Both the position numbers and the translations under genes were made by a program. 64,000 bases of DNA, taken from NCBI GenBank assembly GCA_003254925.1, contig QANZ01004226.1, positions 274,065-338,064 of the forward strand, read 5' to 3'. Positions 23,672 through 34,867 of the stretch are shown here, in pieces (position 1 is the first letter of the stretch; every line of letters starts with the position of its first letter). The notes beneath the pieces are model-generated. The model had not been told where the DNA came from and made no database searches. It saw nothing but the letters and a program-made list of their open reading frames with translations. Origin of the DNA: Chamaecrista fasciculata. Its lineage: Eukaryota; Streptophyta; Magnoliopsida; Fabales; Fabaceae.

Positions 23672-26600
23672 ATGTTGAAGCTATCTCGCATTTTGACTTC
23701 TAGGTATTGTTGTCCTTTATTCACTTCAAACCTCGCTTCTCTGTTATTTTTGTATGAACTATGAACCGAATTGACCTTCTCGTTCTGTACATTTCTGGGT
23801 CTCTAGGCTAACATTATTCTAGTAAGAAAATATATAATACTTCCCATCATGAGCAGGAAAATGAAACTCGAGAAGGAAAAGTCCAGGGTTTTAAAATTGA
23901 ATGTGGGTGTGAGTTAAGTATTCCGTTCATTTTAGCTCATGTTGCTCTTGTAGGAAACCCCTATTCGGCTTCTGAGAGATAAAAATGGCACTATTTCTTT
24001 ACCCTACGTCTGTATGGATACAATTACCCAACAATTATTCCATACTATTTTATTTCGCTTGCTTCTTTATGTTGTTGTTCTGCTTAGTAAACACTTCGTT
24101 GAGTCTTTGAATACTAAGGATGGCGTCTTTCCAGACTTATGGTAATCAAAAGAAGGGAAGGTATAAGTTTAGGACTATTCAAATTAATATTGCTTTAGCA
24201 GGGTTCAGTCCAATCATTTTGGAAATGAATGTCTGGTAAATGCAACTCCCAACATTTGCATATTCATGTACTGAACTCATACTTGTGGTGCTATACGTTA
24301 AACTTGATGCTAAGCTGCTAAAATGATAAAACAAAATGACAGCATTCTTCTTTGGAGAATGCTTCAACAAGAAATTCTATGAAACTGTGACTGCTGGTGT
24401 GTAAATAGACATTGTAGGATATAGTCTTAATGGACAGTTCTTAAACAATAAATGCTGTGAAAATTGCTTAAATTGTCCTTTTAGATTGTTATCCATATTT
24501 TGGTTCTGCAAATGCTGTAAGTTATATATGTCTTTATGCGATCATGCTTTACACATATTTATTGGAATTAAGAAAGCTCCTACAGTGACGTTAAATTTCT
24601 ATCACCACTATATTTTAATTAGGAATTTACATTTTCATTGATTTTTGAATTACCCTTGTCAAACAGGCATCAGTTATTGGAAACACTGTCATCACAGAAA
24701 GCTGATCTTGGAGACAATTTGTGGCATCTGTTTGGTTCTAGCCAGTCAGCTGGCATCTCTTCTGCTACAAATAATTACCATGCTAAAGGCATTCCTTCGC
24801 ACTAGCATTTTCTGGAATTGCTTTTTATTCCAGCTAAAACTAAACCTTGCCCTGATTCTGTTTTCCACTCACTATCCTGCAGGATATACTTCAAGTCGAA
24901 TATTTGCTCCTTTTGCTGTTTACAAAGGCAAAGCAGCACTCTCTTTGACTCCTTGTCTTCCAACTTTTACTAAATTGGATGTAAGCTTTTAGTTTCTCTA
25001 TGAAAATTTATTGAATGCCTCTTTTATAGTCTTAATAATATTTCTTTTATTTGAATTCCACTTTCATAGACTGGAAATATCGTAGTTGATCGCCGTGGTT
25101 CAATCATGATGACTTTCACACCTGCTATTGGTGAGCGCAAATATGACTGGGAAAAGAAACAGGTGATTATTATTTCTTCATTGTTTTCACCCCTCATTTT
25201 CCTGTAACATGTGAATATACTTTCTCGTTTGAAGCTCAAAATATTGAGTGAAACCAATTGTGTTCAATAGTATCTAGGTTGTGACATATTGTTAAGCTGC
25301 AATAGTATCTTAGTTCTGACATTTTGTTCTGTTGCCTAATAATACCCTGAGGAGGGAACTAACCTGGAAACTCTTTACCTACAATGCACACTCTTTTTCC
25401 TCAACTTATTACTGATTACCTTTTTGTAGAGATTTGCTCTCTCAACAACGGAGGTTGGTTCTTTGATAAGCATGGGCCCTGCAGATTCCTGTGAATTTTT
25501 TCATGACCCCTCAATGAAATCAAGGTTGGTTTCCATGACAGACTGATCTTTAGGGAGGCCTTTGTAATCTCTAGGATTAGCTTTTGATGACAAATTATTA
25601 TAGTATAGAGAATTATCATGGGACTGAATGAAGAAATCCATTTAGCATCATCCTATTAATCGTTTGCTGTATTTTATTGTTCTATACTATTTGCAAGTTA
25701 ATTTTTGATTGTTTAGTAAATACTGTATGCTGTAGTAATGCTGGTCAAGTGAGGAAGAGCTTATCAATCAAGCCCCATGCAGACGGTTCTGGCTACTTCA
25801 TGTCTTTGAGTGAGGCTCTATTATATAAATTTTGAACGTTTTATGCTATGTATCTTGTTTTCTTACAGCTTAAACCAACGTGTAACATTTTGGCAGGTGT
25901 TGTCAACAATATTTTAAAAACCAAAGAATACTTAACTGTTCCAGTGACAACCGCTGAGTTTGCTGTGATGAAGAGTGCTTGTAATGTATGATTTATTTCT
26001 GTTTTCCATTCCATAAGAATACTTTAATCACGCAAATTACATGCTGCTCTGTTATTGTGTGCACTATGTTATAATGAAGTGGTTCTCCACAATTTTTTTG
26101 GATCAGTAATATTTTCTTCTAGCAAAATGGTTATTTTGTCCTTTTGTCTACCTAGTCTTCCATCACAGTTCTCATTGTGAAACATTAATTCAATGCATTG
26201 TAGAAATGGTTCATCATTTTGTAGGCTGATAAGCAGAAGAAGCTTCCTGATTTAGAATTAAGATTTCTAAGTGCTAAGTAGGGTCCTATTCATTTATCTT
26301 TTCAGTTAGGTGTTTTACATCTTGTAAGGGTTTTTTCTTTATTAGGAGGTGGGAGAATAGATTTCTTACACCCGCACGAAGAGATAAATGCATTGCCTAG
26401 TTGAGTCCTATATCCTATGTTGTAACTGTATTTTCATTTATCCGTGTACATTAGATGATCCAAATATAGTCAAATCTAATAATTATTATTTTGTTTCATA
26501 TCAAATACCATTTTTCTTGCTCAGATTGAGAATGTTGAGATGGTGCGTAATTGTGTAATTTACACAAAATATATTGGACTTAAAATCGCAGCCTGGTTAA

Positions 26601-26924
26601 CCAAAAGTATTCACTGCAAGGCTTTTTATTTGTTGGGTCAAGATATTCTGGATTCATGCATTCTGGCTTTGCATTTAGTCATACATTCAAACTCCCCTTT
26701 GTTTTCATATCTCCAGTCTCGGTTTCTCTTGCATTTTTTTTTAAATCTAAATCTCTTCTTGCTATTGTCAACGTTGCCCTGTGAATGTGATGCAGTTTGC
26801 TTTGCCACACATTATGGGTTGGGATCGTCTAACTGATCAGCAATCCATAAGTATAGCAGCTCCAGCTCCAGCTCCAATATCAAAGGCGCACCCACAAGTC
26901 TTAGAGTTGGAGTGGGAAAAATGA
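23672..26924 (+). CDS. WHY2: WHIRLY2 single-stranded DNA-binding protein, 8 exons, 243 aa
   Basis: Whirly proteins bind single-stranded DNA as tetramers (24-mers form too) and protect organelle genomes; WHY2 acts in mitochondria. Exons: 23672-23703, 24667-24788, 24883-24980, 25070-25162, 25430-25524, 25736-25809, 25897-25985, 26796-26924. They give one open frame of 732 nt. The Whirly signature KGKAALS is at residues 66-72. Other family blocks follow: [89 protein letters not shown]. The C terminus ELEWEK matches the WHY2 type. The first ~50 residues are Ser/Leu/His-rich, fitting an organelle presequence. Intron 2 needs a GC donor (24789-24790) to join AKG to YTSSR; other donors nearby do not give the conserved junction as well. 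It is divergent from VPS52, as in Arabidopsis. Confidence 0.95.
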
Positions 26925-28805
26925 ATTATCATGTAGACACAATGTTATGTACGTCCTTGTTTGTATGACCATTCTACTGTGTATCTTATGTAAAAGACTA
27001 GATTTGAATTTGATCGCCAAATGTTTTGGTTTTCTTTCTCCAAACTCTGAATGGAACAGTAAATGAGAATGCGATCCAATGACAAATGAACTTTGAATTT
27101 AGTCATAGTGCTTCTTTTTTTTTCTTCTTTTTCTTGGCCAATAGCCCAATAGGGTGGTATTACTATTTACTAATGACTTATTTGCTAAACTGCTAATTTC
27201 TTACTATTTTTTTCTGGATCAGAAGTATGGCATTATTCAACTATGGCTAAATAAGAAAATTCTGAAGTACTCCTTGCAATTTTGCTTATCATAGAGTGTA
27301 ACTTAAAATGTTTTAATCAGAATATGTTATGATTGAAGCTGCATTTTAGAGGGATCTGTTAAAATACATGTGAACTCATCTGAGGTACACATTTCAAGTA
27401 TGATGATGTAGCAGCCACTAAATCCCAATCGAATTCATTCTAGAACTTGAGATATGGTTAAAGGTTAGCCTCCAATTTTCCTGTTCTCTTTTTTGTTTAT
27501 CCTAGACATTTTATTACATGTGAACTCATCTAAGGTACACATTTCAAGGATGATGACATGACTCTATATACACTTTTGATTGGTTAAAAAAGTTATTTTT
27601 CTATTATTCAGCATTAAATTATTTAAAATAAAAAATTATGCCACCTCGTAATTGTATGTATAGCTACTTTGGATCTTAGAATTTCCTTATATATATATAT
27701 ATATATATCCAAAGTCTTCCCCCTTAATCTTGTACAAATTTGAATTTAGGGTTTCCCATATGGCCATAATGGATCATGCCTAAAGCCACAATGAAAAATT
27801 GACTTTAGAGACAGAAAGCATCCATGTGGGGTACCTTCTTGTCGCCATTGAAGTACGTGATTAGTGTTCATTCCATTTTAGAACATTCTTTTCTTCTGTT
27901 CTTTGCCTCTGGTCAGTGTTTTTTTTTTCATGATCAATTAACCTAATTGTTGATTTAATAATTTCAACTTCGCTCTCAGTAATTAATATTTAATCTTCAA
28001 TGGTGCCCGCATCAACTTCCTCTCACATTCCATGTATTCGAATTTCTTAAAACTCATTATGCATAAATTCAAAGTCTATAGTTAAAGTGTTAAACAGTAA
28101 AAATAAGTAACTGTTTATATCAAAGAATAAAATAGTAGTATTTATTGAGAAGTGAATGGGTTCAATTAACCTAAACTGCGTACAGAATTTTTCTAACAAA
28201 AGGATTAATTTAATAAAGAGAAAATTAATTATTTAATCCTTGAATTTATATTTTATATCAAATCAATTAATCAATCTTTGAACAATTAGAATATATAATT
28301 TAACCATCAACATATCTAATTATCAACAATTTAGTCTTTGTATAAAATATAAAATCAATACAATTTAATTTTTAAATTTGAATTGATTTTGTACTATTTA
28401 ATCTCTAAATTTATACTAAAATATATATTTGTTGATTTCTGAATTTCATCCAAACAAATCGTTGATGATTATGATATTATATTTCAGAGAATCCAGAAAC
28501 TTATCCGTTAGATCTAGTATAAATTCAATGATAAAAATGTAGATGTTCTGTTTAATTAATTCTCACAGTTAATGGTATAAAAGTTTCATTTCTCTATCTC
28601 TACTAGCCAAAGCGAATTTGTTCTTTTATATATATTTTTAAATAAATTTAGGGAAGCCAACCAACCTTAACCGCTCTATCTATATATAAATCGTGCCTCT
28701 CCTCCTTCTTTTTGTGTTGGAGATGTTAATTTATTCGTTTTCTTAAAGAAGAAGAAGAAGAAGAGAAAGTAGGGTGGAAGGTAATTAACTAGTTTAAAAT
28801 TGGTG
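26925..28805. other. Intergenic between WHY2 and the small cupin gene
   Basis: AT-rich, no supported gene. It contains the WHY2 3' UTR, a 47-bp direct repeat pair (27366 and 27516), an (AT)n microsatellite near 27691-27709, and an AT-rich repeat-like stretch at about 28205-28470 with several TTTAATC/TTTAGTC motifs. The stretch just before 28806 carries a GAA-rich probable 5' leader of the cupin gene. Confidence 0.6.
27366..27562. repeat. Direct repeat pair, about 47 bp
   Basis: Two copies begin acatgtgaactcatct at 27366 and 27516, continue with (g/a)aggtacacatttcaag and end in atgatga. They differ at only a few positions and are 150 bp apart. Probably a local duplication or paired ends of a degraded element. 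Confidence 0.8.
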
Positions 28806-29250
28806 ATGGCATCGAGTAGGTCAAGAGAAGGGTCGTGTTCAGATAATTTAAGCATCAGAGTCGAAAGTAATGTACCAAAATCGCGATTATCAGAGCTGGG
28901 TATCCACTCATGGCCCAAGTGAGTGAGTCTCTGTCATATATTTATATATCAATTTCTTGTTAGTTCTAATTAATAAATGGTGGATGAATATATGATTTAT
29001 AATTAATTATTCATGTATATGTATATATAGGTGGGGTTGTCCTGCAGGGAAGTACAAATTGAAATTCGAGGCAGAAGAGACATGTTATGTGGTGAGGGGG
29101 AGAGTAAAGGTTTATGAGAATATTGAGAATGAGATTATTGCAGAGTTTGGGGGTGGAGATGTTGTCACCATTCCTAAAGGACTTTCTTGCACCTGGCACG
29201 TCTCTCTTCCCCTCGACAAGCATTACTTCTTTCATTCTTCGTCAACCTAA
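28806..29250 (+). CDS. Small single-domain cupin (DUF861/Cupin_3 type), 2 exons, 110 aa
   Basis: Exons are 28806-28918 and 29031-29250, with a GT-AG intron of 112 bp. The protein matches the plant family of small RmlC-like cupins: VESNVPKSRLSELGIHSWPK, WGCPAGKY, EAEETCYVVRGRVKVY, FGGGDVVTIPKGLSCTW, DKHYFF. The fold is a single beta-barrel of about 85 residues. The domain resembles the ureidoglycine aminohydrolase cupin, but the HxH metal-ligand motif of classic germin-type cupins is not present here, so catalysis cannot be assumed. The first ~18 residues are Ser/Arg-rich and outside the domain. The start is the first in-frame ATG upstream of the domain. Function is unknown. Confidence 0.85.
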
Positions 29251-29283
29251 CTTCTACCTAGCTAGCTACTTTATATATATATA

Positions 29284-29590
29284 TACTAGAGCCTTTGCGT
29301 GTATGTATGTAAAAAAAATGAGGGATTAAATCGTTAACTCAGTAAAAAAGAAGGGATCAAATAATAATTTTCCTCTTATTATTAATTTTGTACTATAGTT
29401 TTAAAATGTGGACGACCAGAAAGGGGTAGAGCCTATAATATACTAGAGGCTTTGCGTGCCCGTTAATGAGAGACTAAATCGTTAACACAGTAAAAAGAAG
29501 GGATCAAATAATAATTTTCCTCTTATTATTAATTTTGTACTATAGTTTAAAATATGGACGACCAAAAAAGGGTGGAGCGATATAATATGA
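29284..29590. repeat. Two tandem copies of a ~157-bp unit starting with CTAGAG
   Basis: Copies start at about 29284 and 29441 with tactagag(c/g)ctttgcgtg and share the long interior gggatcaaataataatttt, ttattattaattttgtacta and ggacgacca. Differences are a few substitutions and short indels. In reverse complement the outer edge reads GCAAAG(G/C)CTCTAG followed by T, which resembles a Helitron 3' edge, but no good hairpin remains. Confidence 0.75.
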
Positions 29591-32500
29591 GATATATATA
29601 TATATATATATCTATGAGACGATCCAATTCATACGCACTTCAATTCGTGTTGTATATTCAAGGTATATATATGCATGCACTTTTCCAAGTTGCTTTATTT
29701 GACGGGTCATGATCTTCTTAATTAGGTTACATCTATAAATATATTAATGTCTTAAATATTTACAGATTTATAAAATATAGGTACGCGCACGTACGGCACA
29801 CACACTTAATTATCTGATCTCATGCCAGAATATCCAGATTAATGATCCCTAATTCCCTATATTATGTATCTTAATTTCTATGGAACATGTATGATGAGGC
29901 TTCGTTTCGTACACTAGTATATATATATATACCCACATTCAAACAAACATATGCACTTGGTGAGAGGCAAATATATTCTTCATTAATAATGATGAGTCGA
30001 AGCTGTTACAGGAAATGAAAAACTGTTTGGGGGGATTACGTGTCTAATTAATTGTCTATGAACAGCATACTCAATGTAGCTTCAATAAATAATAACCAAA
30101 ATCATAAGCCCCATTTCTAATTTCTTCAGTAATGGATCGGAACCCACATTTGAGAAGAACTTGAAAATGGGTTCTGATTTCTGGTCATTTTGTGATCGAT
30201 TTCCAGAAGCATGAATGAATCGTTAGCAATTTTCTATTTGGTGGACTCACATATTATATATTTTATTTGTACATAATGGGATATTAAGTATTTATAATTG
30301 GTCCAATTAATTAATTGATCTCATTGTCGTTATTTATGGACTAATTATGTTATTTTATGAGTCTGGCCTGGGCTGAATAAATAAATAAATGTGTAGAAAC
30401 TATAAAGCTCAACTTTGTTGATGGGCCAAGGCTATTTGGGCTAGGTATCTCTAGAGTTGTGGTTCCCCAAGGTGGGATAATTATATATATGAGTTAGTCA
30501 CGAAAGTCAGACTAATTTTAAAAAAACCTATTTTGTCACTCATATCCATCTTGTGAGAGAGTTTTAACGACTATCTAACACCTTGGAAGAATTCAATCCG
30601 CCCTCGTGTTGATTAGCGAGGAATCAAGGTAGGTTCTTTATTCTTCTTCGTTTGTGATTAATTCTTGAAGTTATCTTTATTAAAGAGTTTTACAACCATT
30701 AATTTAGCTTCCGCCAACAGTGTCATGTATTGTTGTATTATATGTTTGGTTGTAATTTGGGCCATCATGAACTACTATAGTCTGTACTGGCCTCTTATAT
30801 AGTATGCGATAGATGTTTTAGCATCGTCAATAATGTAAACTCACTTTTCTTTTGATTGCCACATAGTTTATAATTACTTCAAATTGCAGGAGTACTGTGG
30901 CTAAATCTAATCAATAGACATGTCTAGCCAAACACATTAATTAAATATCTTTAATGAATTTATTTTCTGAATAAAATTACTTTCAATAAATAATATCCGT
31001 AAAAGAAACATTAGAGGAAAGAGACCAAGCTAAACCATATATTTTCATTCCAATAATATCTATGTATGGTAAAACACTAAAACCAACTCTTCAAACGCCT
31101 GTCACCTGATGGCTTGTTAATGGTTTAAAAGCTCCTCCCACATATAATTTAGTATAGATATATGGATTAATAACTAGCTGGAATTAATGAAGTGGAATTA
31201 ATGAAGTTGAGGAGAGTGTGCAGATCCGAAAGAGATTGGAATCCTTCGAGCTTGTATTATATATATATAGATGCGGCAACGCGACCACAGTAAAATAAAC
31301 TTATAACATATAAGTTCAAATTAAAACAAATGAATCAGATTGATTATATATATGTTAAACTTGTTGAATGATATATCAATATTATTACTTTTTTAGTTGG
31401 TGTCAGCAGGTTAGTCAAAGGTTGCGTGTCTGTGATTCGGAGCTTACTGCATTTTCAGCTTTGTTTATTACTTCAACACTCTATCACATATCGCTCCCAG
31501 TTGATCAGTTAATTCACACACACACGCACATGTGTATATATGTTGATATACATATATCTATAGATATAGTTGTCGTTTTCCTGATGCAATCTCACGAATC
31601 ATGATGTTGTGGAGCATATATATCAATAACAACAAGGCCAAATTGCTTAGTTTGGATTGTCTTTATTTGTGTGCAAAATTAACTACGATCAATAAACTGT
31701 GGTTAATTACCACAATTTGATAAGGATCACGCTGTTCATGATTGAAAATATAAATTTATAATTGATGATGAAGTAATAACGTGGATTTTTCTTTGCATAA
31801 TAGTAAAATAAGTCCAATTAGCGTGTTCTGACCTTAAAACAAATGATTAGACTAATTAACGATGACCAAATAATTTTAGTATTATAAAATGGTTGAAATG
31901 GCCACAGGTTCACTGAGAGGACAATTATGAGAGCTCCATTGATAAAATTAATCACCAAAGGTTGCAGCTTTCATTTTCATATTTAAGTCATCGAAACCAT
32001 CCCGCGACGCTCTCTGGATTGTTTTTTTCCACAATCAAGCAGATTCTCAAGGCATTATTGGTAAGATAAAAAAAACTATCAAATTCTAAATAAATAAATA
32101 ATATATCATTAAGAAGTTCAAGATATTTACTCTTTTAATTTGTCAAGTATCCGACTTCTAATCGCAGCGTCATAAGTTACTATTTTCGTATCACCCACTC
32201 TATAATATGTATATATATTTCTACTTGCTTGTTTTCATGAATTCACCAATATCCGCGTTCCCTGAATGGAAATATTCAGAGAAGTTTTGCACAATAAACA
32301 AATATTTAGAAGTTTTATATATGCTTCTCCACTAAAACAGAAATCCAAGTTTTTGGAAGAAACATTCTAGCCCTTCATTTATTTAATTTCCTTGTTTACT
32401 CAAAGAAATCTCAACAGCAGCAGCCATTCGATACTTTAAGATTTATAGATTATATTGTAAAAGATATTTATAAAATTTGTCACTTTTATAAAGAAATTCA

Positions 32501-32679
32501 AATTATAAAAATTATATAATAAAAGATTCTTCCTGAATTTTCTATCTTTAACCAAAAAAAAAACTCTCTTTCAAAATTTGTTTTAGAATAGTTATATTTT
32601 ACTAGTTTTTAGCTTCTACAACTACAAGCTACGCCTACACCAAACTGACATAAAAATAAGTCAACTATAAATATTGATT

Positions 32680-32903
32680 GGGTAATGCTAACGAGTCCCC
32701 TTAGGCACTCGTTAAGGTGCATTTATTGCATTCTGAAATTAAAAATTTCAGTTTAAAAAAAGAAATTTACCTCAGAATTTTAATGAAACAATAATTTTGA
32801 AAAAGAAAATTCTAAGGTAAATTTTTTTTTTCAAAGTAGAATTTTCATTTTCAAAATGTAATAAATTTAACGAGTATCCTAAGGGCACTCGTTAGCATTA
32901 CTC
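32680..32903. mobile_element. 224-bp MITE with exact 9-bp target duplication
   Basis: Termini GGGTAATGCTAACGAGT and ACTCGTTAGCATTACTC are inverted repeats, extended inward by TTAGG...ACTCGTTAA. The 9-bp direct repeat atattgatt lies at 32671-32679 and 32904-32912. The size of the duplication points to a Mutator-type element. Non-coding. Confidence 0.85.
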
Positions 32904-34765
32904 ATATTGATTATATCAAGTGTAACAGTAATAAAAGAAAAGTAATAATCTCTTCAAAACAAATAAAGTATCTTTAAATTCTTGAGGATTACTACAAAAA
33001 AAAAATACAAATTAAGTTTTTCTTACACAAAATAAAAAATTCAAGAAATATTTCGTAACTTATTTTTCAAAATAAAGTTTTTAAAAAAAATTGAAGAAAA
33101 CAATTTGTACAGTTTACTCAAATTTTGACGCATGCCATCGAGAACGAGCAGCGAGCTATAAATTGTTAGAAACAATAACAAGGTCAATAAGATAATAAAA
33201 AGATACTATATTTTAAGGGTTTCTTTCGTTGGTTTTCTAACGTAATAAATTGACAACTTCCAAAAAATAAAAACAAAGTAAGATAATAATAAAAAGCTTC
33301 TAATGTCACTCAGAGCAACAAATCCAGTTTATTGCACGAATTGAAATTGTCTTAGGTCATCGGCACAAATAAAAATACATTAAAAACACAGCAAGAAACC
33401 AAGCTAAAGCAACTCATCACCTAACGCCCGTCATATATTATATAAATTGGTGACCATATATATAAATATAGAAGTGTGATTTTTGAGCTAATTCAAAACT
33501 TCTCAACGCTTAGGTTGGCATGATGCCATGATTAAACAATCATTAGTATAAAAAAGTGATATTTAATTAGGTTGACAAGCTAATTATTAACTTATGGACT
33601 TCAATATATATATTTGGGTTCAAATTAGATATGCAGGAGTTTAATGAAGTTGTCTGAGAAACTAATATGAAATAGAAAGAGGCCTTAATTAATAAACCAA
33701 AAAAAATCATCATTGCAGAGAAGAGAATCTCCAACTGCCCATAGAAGTCTCATCATCCTAAATAATTGATGAGAGTAGATGGGCATTGATATTCATCCGT
33801 ACGCATATACAATCAGACTTAAAACATGAAAACAATAAACTAACAACAGTGAATCTTCTTGGTAAAGAATTGGCTCATTGGTTCATAAGTTACGCCATTA
33901 TGAATTCTATTTTCGATATTGATGTGAAGATCTTATTCATATAGACCAAAACTAACTTAAACTTCTTTAGACAAAAAAAAAAAAAGAAGAAGACAATTCA
34001 TATAATTAATTAATTAATAGCATAATGAACAGAAGAGTTTATCACCTTGTTGATTGAAGTTGTGGAAGAACCTAATTATAACCCACTCTTACAGATTTTT
34101 GTCCTTTTCTACGTAACACGCCATGTACAATATATATTGGTCCCATCATTTGTTGAAAAATTTGTAACATGCCAAAAACAGAAGTTGTTTCATGAGAGCC
34201 ACTCAAAAACCCTACTGAATTCTGACACGGACTAACTAGTTCACTGGTTATAATCCAACGATCGAGAATCTCAATCTGGATGCATGTGACTATTGTGTGT
34301 ACGAATTTGAACCACACACATATCGACGGCCATGCATGTGTTAATTTATATTTTTGAGACTGATTATTTTATTCCTTCTGCCCTCATCTTCTTTATCTTT
34401 TGGTCACACTTGTACATGTTCTGTGCAGAACCAACCAAAATTTGATCAAGAACACAAGTGGCTAATAAACATGAAGAAAATTCAACTTTACAGAACGAAG
34501 CAATAAGGATAAAATATTAATTCTATGGAAAGCAACCCATGTCTCAATTTTTATCACTCTTTCTATTTACACTGCAACACTCAGCGATGACTATGGATTA
34601 TTAATTAATTTGCGCCTATATATCTAAGCATACTCTGTTTTTATTCAATTCTTGCACATCATATCACATCAAAATTCATCGCACAGTATAATCCATAACA
34701 TTTTTTTTAAAATCTATATTCTATTGGTGTCAATTTGTAGTTTGTACCTGTAAGCATGTGATCTC

Positions 34766-34772
34766 TATAAAT
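34766..34772 (+). promoter_or_regulatory. TATA box of AMT1
   Basis: TATAAAT sits 96 bp before the ATG. Transcription would start near 34797 and give a leader of about 70 nt rich in CTT/TCC and free of upstream ATGs. Pyrimidine-rich leaders are usual for well-expressed plant genes. The assignment is by motif and spacing only. Confidence 0.6.
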
Positions 34773-34867
34773 TGAGGTTCCATCGCTAACACGTTACGTT
34801 CTTCTTCTTCACTTAATTCCATCCTTCCTTCCTCCCTCCTCTGCCACACAAATCCTTCAATTCATCC

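Larger units (their letters stand above)
29251..34867. other. Long AT-rich intergenic region between cupin and AMT1
   Basis: Over 5.5 kb with no supported gene. ORFs here are short and composition-driven. Contents I can support: two tandem copies of a ~157-bp unit (29284-29590), (AT)n tracts near 29593-29613 and 29915-29931, a (CA)n tract near 31507, and one intact MITE (32680-32903). The stretch 30400-30730 has LTR-like character but no clear boundaries. The last ~110 bp hold the AMT1 core promoter and leader. Confidence 0.65.

Noticed and set aside
30400-30730. LTR retrotransposon fragment
   Set aside because: The text has an LTR-like flavour, but I found no TG...CA ends with a duplication and no primer-binding site.
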